Assembly (NCBI RefSeq): GCF_905163445.1
Contig: NC_053183.1
Span: 868,001-932,000 of the forward strand
DNA: 64,000 nucleotides
Direction: 5' to 3'
From: Pararge aegeria
Lineage: Eukaryota > Arthropoda > Insecta > Lepidoptera > Nymphalidae
How positions within the stretch are numbered: position 1 is the stretch's first letter; every line of letters starts with the position of its first letter. Both the position numbers and the translations under genes were made by a program. The notes under the pieces are model-generated. The model did not search any database and was not told the origin of the DNA. It saw nothing but the letters and a program-made list of their open reading frames with translations. Positions 58,091 through 64,000 of the stretch are shown here, piece after piece.

Positions 58091-60779
58091 TTCGGTAGTT
58101 TTTAAAATTTACAAATTAATGTATTATATTAGTAGGTAGTTAGATTTAGAATAAATAGCACGTTGGAGACACGCAAAACAAATATGGCTGAACCGACAAA
58201 AATGTGAATTAAATAAGTGGCGGCTTCCTATTCAGATAATGAGCGGCTGTATTGTGGCAGACCGAGCTGTCAAGTCCACGTTTACGCTCAAGTGTAGTCG
58301 ACGTTACACTAGAATCCAAAGTAATATTATAAAAAGAGTGGTTTGTTTAGATGTTTGTTCGGCTTAAACACTGCACCGATCGTAACATAATTTTGCACAA
58401 TGAAGCTTGCATTCTGAAGAGGGATATAGTAGATTTTAACCCGAGAAAGCACCTGGTGACTGTTGCTGTCAGCTTTTAAAAACTAAACTTTTTTAGCAAC
58501 CTAAGGCTTGTTTTGACAAAATTTTGCTCACACGCCGGAGCCAGACGTAAGATACTATTAGGCCGGAAAAATTGATGGTACTCGCAGGATTTATAAAAAA
58601 ATCCGATTGTATTGAAATTAAACCAGAATGAATCTCAGACTTTGGTTATTCAAAATCAACATTTACGAAACTTTTACTCGCCTTTTCTTACATTATATTA
58701 AAGTCGCACAAAATGTAAAGTGGATTTGAAGCTGCAACATAACTTTATAGTTGGTTTCCTATTTTCCTTTTAAACATACCAAAGGACCTCTCCCTGATGT
58801 GATGTGATGTGTGATGTATGTTTTTTTAAAAATTTGTTTCAGGAAAATATAATACTAAATTCAAAACGCGATTGAAGCGCCATTTTGTCTACGTATATGA
58901 CATCCTTTTAGTGTAACAATATATAACGTAATTCAAACAGTTTAATAAAAATAGTCCTATTTGATTTTTAGGAAAATATTTCAATGAAACTGAAGCCTAT
59001 GAGTGTACGGGTAGCTTCCATATTCTTTTTAATAGTATCTGTGAACGTTTTAAAAGTGACTTTTGATCGAATTTTAAATTGAAATTCCGAATTCATTAAT
59101 TTCTGTGAGCACTATTGAAACGTCAAGTCTGTCTGTGTGGTTCTACCATCTATGCTGCGTAAAAAATATTATATTTAAAAAAAACTGCTTTAATAAAGCT
59201 GAAAACACTAAAAGCACGTTTCCTTAATCTACACGCAACTTTGTTAATTATATAATTAAAAGAAACAGTTTCAAAACAATATCCAAGTGAATGAACCGAT
59301 AACTTTCATTTGGATGGGAGTGAGTACCCACCCGAAGTACCCAGCGAATGATAACCCGTAGGCTATCTCCCAAAAGTGTGACTGTTTTTTTATTTCATTA
59401 TAATATATTGTATGCAAATATTGTGCCGGATGCAGTTATCTGTTGCCAGTGCTGTTTGTGTTCTGTGCTCGAGAGCTATTTATTTAGGCCGAGCTATACC
59501 TACTTGTACACGCGTGACTCGCGAGTTGTGGAAGGTCAGGTTCGATTAGGATGATAGACTGCGTTGTTTCGTTATCTGTTGATGTTTTAGTGTTGTACTT
59601 AGGGTAGGGGTTTTTTTTCTTAATCTACGACGCATTGGTGTGCTATTGTTGGTTTCTAGGAATTACTATTCTAATCTATCTACTCTCGTTATTTGATCCA
59701 TGTAGAGTTGACATTTACTACAACCGAGAAGTCTTGATGAATAGAATGGGCATGTAATTCAATGAGTGAAAATGTAGACCTGTAGGATACTGGTAAAAAC
59801 AACTATAATACTTGATATATTAACTTATAAAAATACAAAACAAAACAGGTAAGTAAGGTTAGTTATTTATAATTATTATATTTAAATTAATCAAAATCTA
59901 GTAACGAGTTAGTTTGGATCGCTCGGTTAAGTATTTTTAATAAGTTTTCGAGTCAAACTAAAGTAACAATAAAACTAAGCACCACTAAATTTGAATACCA
60001 GAGGACTCAATTTAAAAAAGAACATTTATCTTTAGAGATGCACTGTAGTGAACTAGGTAAATAAGAACATCGATATTGTATGTTATTTGAACTATCGTGT
60101 GATCTCTGCACAACGAATAGTGAGTGGCACGTCCGTACTTTTGACATTGTCTACTTTCCCGTGCGAACTTAAGTGACGTTGGAACGACAGTTTGTTTGTC
60201 GTTTCGGTTTTATCGAATACTACTTTTATTGTCGATTCGACCTCAACCTGTATATTGGGACGCAGCGAAGGTGATTCGACGCGGAGTTCGTGCACCCCGC
60301 TTACGTAAATACATGTAATGTAAAGAAAACGTCGCCTTGTTATAATATCGGTTTAATGTTTTTGTACACTGTTAACACAGCGAGGTCGTAGCGACACCCG
60401 CTGCTGTAAAGAAAAGCGGAGTTAGGGTTCTTTGTGCCTATTTAATTTGTATATTGTCATTTTTTACCAAGAATTACAGTTAATAAGTAGGTACGTGATC
60501 TTGAGTTGAGTAAACAGTTGTGCAAACTAAATTTTAACTAAGTAATGCTTATATTTTTGTAGGTTTACTGCTTTTATCGATCAATCAATATTTTTTTTAT
60601 TTATTTATTTTATATTATGTACTTGATAATTTTAGAACTTCTTAGGTATATTCAATCATCAGGTATGAATAAGTTTAGTAAAAATGGTTAAATCATAATA
60701 TGAAAAATATAATCTTGTAAATGTGTAGTTTGGGAATCAAATCCAATCGATAAAATATTTAATCGATAAATTGCTTGCA
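58091..60779. other. E74 intron or upstream region, no exon recognised
   Basis: 58318-58450 carries a Helitron-like 'atattataaaaagagtgg' fragment. The rest is unique and AT-rich, with a CpG-containing patch at 60100-60300. Confidence 0.4.
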
Positions 60780-61052
60780 TTATAACACAGGAGCCGGCAT
60801 CCTTATGGCAAAAGTTAGTGCACAGGGCGGGGGTGCGGGTGTGTGGGGGGTGATAGCTGGCGCGAGGGCTCGCGGGGCTGCAGTGGGAGGCGGGGGGCAT
60901 GAGGAGGAGCAGGGGGGGGTGAGCTGCAACTGTTTGCGCGCGTGGTCAATGACACAGCGACATTGCATCAACGCGCGAAGGTCACGCCGCCGCCCGCCGC
61001 GCCCCCCGTCCTCTAACACGGTTGCGAATTCCTGCACTTCCTTGGACGCCAT
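60780..61052 (-). CDS. candidate coding exon in CpG-rich island
   Basis: A minus-strand frame of 90 codons starts at a good-context ATG (caagATGG, 61052-61050) and reads MASKEVQEFATVLEDGG, an Arg/Gly-rich turn, then LRALMQCRCVIDHARKQLQ and a Pro/Ala-rich end. It lies in a sharply GC- and CpG-rich island in AT-rich DNA and on the E74 strand. No strong GT donor is visible, so if it is an exon its end is unclear. I do not recognise the protein. It could be an E74 isoform first exon, a separate small gene, or a chance frame in a GC-rich promoter. Confidence 0.25.
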   Translation of the reverse strand: MASKEVQEFATVLEDGGRGGRRRDLRALMQCRCVIDHARKQLQLTPPCSSSCPPPPTAAPRALAPAITPHTPAPPPCALTFAIRMPAPVL

Positions 61053-61212
61053 CTTGAATCAATCACTTGGTATATGGCCCCTTCACGTTATTTTAACTTC
61101 TCGTAATGCATCATTTGTATGTGCAGACTATCGTGTCTGGATCAGACTTAGATGCTTAGTACCTACGTATAGTTTGAACATCTCTATTTTGCTACTCGAG
61201 GCTTCATTTTAC

Positions 61213-61472
61213 GGCAATACACACATCGCCATCTAGCCTAGAAGAAAGATTAGCTTGTTTTATGGGTACTATTAACCATATTAAATATTCATCAGTCAAC
61301 TGATGAATATTTTTTAATGAATAATATAGTTACATAAATACTAATAATATCCATATAAACACCCAGACACTGAAAAACATGTCATGTTCATCACACAAAC
61401 ATTTTCCAGTTGTCGGAATCGAACCCACGGATCAGACAGTAGGGTCGCTGCCCACTGCGCCAATCGGCCGTC
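61213..61472 (-). mobile_element. family A SINE with internal palindrome
   Basis: On the minus strand: 'ggccgattggcgcagtgggc', a shortened tRNA-like part, B box 'gggttcgattccgacaac', 'cagtgtctgggtgttta' and the end 'agatggcgatgtgtgt'. At 61283-61312 the element holds a 14-bp perfect inverted repeat with a 2-nt spacer that the other copies do not have. Confidence 0.9.
61283..61312. repeat. 14-bp palindrome inside SINE
   Basis: Arms aaatattcatcagt (61283-61296) and actgatgaatattt (61299-61312) flank CA. In the copy at 41327-41562 the single 'aatattcatcagtcatctt' occurs without the inverted partner. Confidence 0.95.
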
Positions 61473-61825
61473 TATCGACTATCTAGCCATTTCGTGGAAG
61501 AAATACATAGTTTAAGATATTCATGTAAGCGTGGTGATTGTATGGGAATCCCTTCCCTTGGGACAGGCTTTTTTTCAAGTAGTGGACTTTTATAGGCTAT
61601 TAATGATGATATGATAAGTATTTTAAATCAATAAAAATAAAGAAGTATCCCTCAATTGGATTTGTGAGGTCTCCAACTGAGTGAGTTTGGTGAGTTAAAG
61701 CCATTCCTATCCCCAACTCCGATAGAGGAAAGAAGATACTAAGAGCTGCATGGAAGAAGGATCCATAAACTACCAAACTTTCGCATGTATAACAGTAGAG
61801 TTAGTATTATAATATTATAGCAAGA
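61473..61825. other. unassigned DNA between SINE and LINE
   Basis: AT-rich. A degraded retroelement-like segment ends with GATGATATGATAAG near 61600-61620. Confidence 0.4.
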
Positions 61826-62035
61826 AACGCACATCGTTCGGAGAACCGATGGACGTTGGGGTTCCAAAGTGCTGGAATGGCAACCCCGCACAGGTAAACG
61901 CAGCTTTGCAGATGACAGACGACGTCAAACGACTCCCTTGGAGCCGCTAGAAACAAGCGGCCCATGATCGTGGATTTTGGAACTCCCTACAAAAGACCTA
62001 TGTCCAGCAGTGGACTTCAATTGGTTGAAGTGACG
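61826..62035 (+). mobile_element. LINE ORF2 C-terminal remnant
   Basis: Reads IVRRTDGRWGSKVLEWQPR and TGKRSF in one frame, then shifts frame toward a PTKDLCPAVDF-like end, the known C-terminus of lepidopteran non-LTR reverse transcriptases (RRTDGRWG...LEWRPRTGKR). Frame damage and 5' truncation show it is dead. Confidence 0.75.
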
Positions 62036-64000
62036 ATTGCAAGAAAAAAGACGGCAGAGAAGTGCTTCACAGTAGGGTGAAATTCAGAACGCGATGAAAA
62101 AAAGGATGAACACAAGAAAGATTAGGATGTACATAATTTGAACTGTGGTGAGGCGGCGCAAATCGCGTGCAGTTCTGGGAGTTACGCCTTCCGGTCATCT
62201 CTAATACTGGTTTCCGGCTACCGACTGTTATCCGCGGCCTCAGTCGGTAAGTAAACATGATTTGTTTGCAGGAGGTTCAATTAAAGTTCAATGCGAACTC
62301 AAAAAATATTCCGAGATCTCTTGATTCAATTACAATCACTCGCAAAATACCGATAGAGGTTGCACTAAGCATTACTTATTTTGCTCGAGGCGTGGCCACA
62401 ACATAGTTGGTTCGTTTCAGATTCTTAAGGACTAGGTTCCGCCCATGATTATAAAAATGTTCTTAGATTTTCTTTACGAGTTTTTTTCCTTCTTTCCACT
62501 CGTGAAAAATTAAGCTAATTATGTAAATACTATAACCTACTCTGTGCTAAATGTAGTATGCAAGCAATAAGCAATTCTTTAGACTTTGTGATTGCAAAGC
62601 CTCCAAAAATCTAATGAACAGCTCATACGTGTATTATTCAATTCTCAATTTAAAAAAGACCTTTACGTCTAATTTTAAACTGTTAAATATCATTCAACTT
62701 TTGCAGAGACTTCTATTATAATTTATATCATTGATTATCGGCCAATAACAGTCTACTACTGGACTACAGGCCTCTACCAACGGGAGCCCATAATCCCCAT
62801 CCTAGGCGGTTCGGTTGCTGATTGAAGTGGATAGTAGTAGTAGCACAGAGGTCTGCTGCCCGTCATCCTTTAATCACCTCGTACGACGAAGAGGGGTTTT
62901 GGCAACTGTATTCTGATCTGCCGGCCAGGGCCTTCTACACTTTTAGAATTTGTACAGCTTCTGTCTCCACGTTTGGCGTCGCCTAAGGCCTCACTACCAT
63001 CGTTTAAAGTAGTACAAATACACCCGACCCGATTGCCTATATAGTGATAATCTCTTCTGGCTAGCTAAACTTGTTCTTTTTTATAAAAAGGATTACAATT
63101 GCTTTTTGAATGGATGAATACACCTTTATTGTAGACCACAAAGGAACATTGACGGTTTATCGCTTCATAGCAATCATAGCAATCTCTTCCAGGCAGCGAA
63201 AGTTGTTTTAAGGTGTATACAAAATTAGTGAGTTATTTATAATATCACTAATCTGCTCAGTTAAATTATACGAAAAATGGATATCGAATGTAATTATGAT
63301 ATAGGTACTGTTTTGAAGCAAAACAAAAGGACAAGTCTAAATCAATTCTTTAAACTGGAAGGTCAAATAGTAAAGACCATTATTATTTATTCGATGCAAG
63401 CGTATTGAATGTGCCTACAATACTAACAGAAACACCTCGCTCGTTGTACTATAATATTCTATGCCTTGGCTCTTTTCCGAGAGTCGCTTCTATCCATGAA
63501 AAAAAATGTATCGCTTCCCTACTCCCTATGTAGTGTAGTCTTTTTTTTTCAATAATGTCAAAAACATGCTGCAAAAACAAGCATTTTTAAGATATATTCA
63601 AGATGTTCAAAATGGAAAATGTTTTCATCATGAAATGACGTCACCGCTTCTTGCTGCACAGTTAATTTAACCATGTTGTAGTTAAGTTATACACTTGTAC
63701 ACCGTGGCCATGTCTAAACAATCAGGTTATATTGGGTTAAATTTACAATGGCCGATACCTATTCTATTTATTTAGCGCGACGACAAATATGCACGTTTTT
63801 GTATCGAAATTATAATATTATTGTTCAACGATTTCTATTCTTATTATTACAGTCCACTAACTTCACGTCAGTGAACAATATAAAGTTACGGTTTTAACCT
63901 TTTAGTTATTCATGGCCCTTATTAGATACATATATCATATCGTAACTCATTCGTAACAGTAGAGTGAGTGACGTAAAAGTTGTCACTTTTCGTAGGAACA
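62036..64000. other. right end, repeat fragments and AT-rich DNA
   Basis: 62740-62960 is a TE-like block ('cctctaccaacgggagcc', 'cctcgtacgacgaagaggg'). The remaining sequence is AT-rich with no supported exon. Any further E74 exons must lie past the window end. Confidence 0.45.

Noticed and set aside
1..64000. CRISPR arrays, operons, phage or plasmid features
   Set aside because: The window is plainly eukaryotic; the tandem repeats seen are microsatellites, one 141-bp duplication and transposon ends.

Overview
This is eukaryotic nuclear DNA, AT-rich and full of repeats, and it looks like a butterfly or moth chromosome. The evidence is the split genes with short GT-AG introns, two tRNA-derived SINE families, Helitron ends closing in CTAG, hAT-type MITEs, LINE 3' tails, and an ETS gene whose last exon is nearly identical to insect E74. 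I suspect a nymphalid, possibly a satyrine, from the look of the SINEs, but I could not test this.

Layout. 1-18.8 kb has no supported gene; it holds LINE tails, a hAT MITE with perfect target-site duplication, a Helitron, a SINE and several striking short-loop palindromes. 18.9-31.2 kb is a compact gene island: TRUB2 (+), PAGR1 (-), ZNHIT6/BCD1 (+), NUDCD1 (-) and a small OB-fold gene resembling TEN1 (+). TRUB2/PAGR1 and ZNHIT6/NUDCD1 are convergent pairs; PAGR1/ZNHIT6 and NUDCD1/OB-fold gene are divergent pairs. 31.2-35.8 kb is repeat-rich intergenic DNA. SEC22 (-, five exons) lies at 35.87-39.78 kb. 39.8-41.8 kb is a nest of SINE and Helitron copies. 41.86-46.16 kb is nearly repeat-free and is probably the long 3' UTR of Eip74EF (E74), whose ETS-encoding last exon is at 46.17-46.69 kb on the minus strand. 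From 46.7 kb to the end is probably E74 intron or upstream DNA with dispersed repeats and a few GC-rich islands that could be promoters or alternative first exons.

The genes do not form one pathway. They are housekeeping genes for RNA modification (TRUB2), chromatin (PAGR1), snoRNP assembly (ZNHIT6), an HSP90/NudC-type cochaperone (NUDCD1), possibly telomere or ssDNA maintenance (OB-fold) and ER-Golgi fusion (SEC22), beside the ecdysone-response regulator E74.

Most notable: (1) TRUB2 has Gly where the catalytic Asp of TruB-family pseudouridine synthases is expected; (2) the window has many perfect or near-perfect inverted repeats with loops of 1-5 nt, and in two cases another copy of the same transposon in the window lacks the second arm, which points to de novo palindrome formation by template switching; (3) a MITE with perfect 50-bp inverted repeats occupies most of the only NUDCD1 intron, starting 31 nt from the splice donor; (4) a hAT element with an intact 8-bp duplication sits in the PAGR1-ZNHIT6 promoter interval; (5) TGACA/TGTCA clusters recur just upstream of four gene starts.
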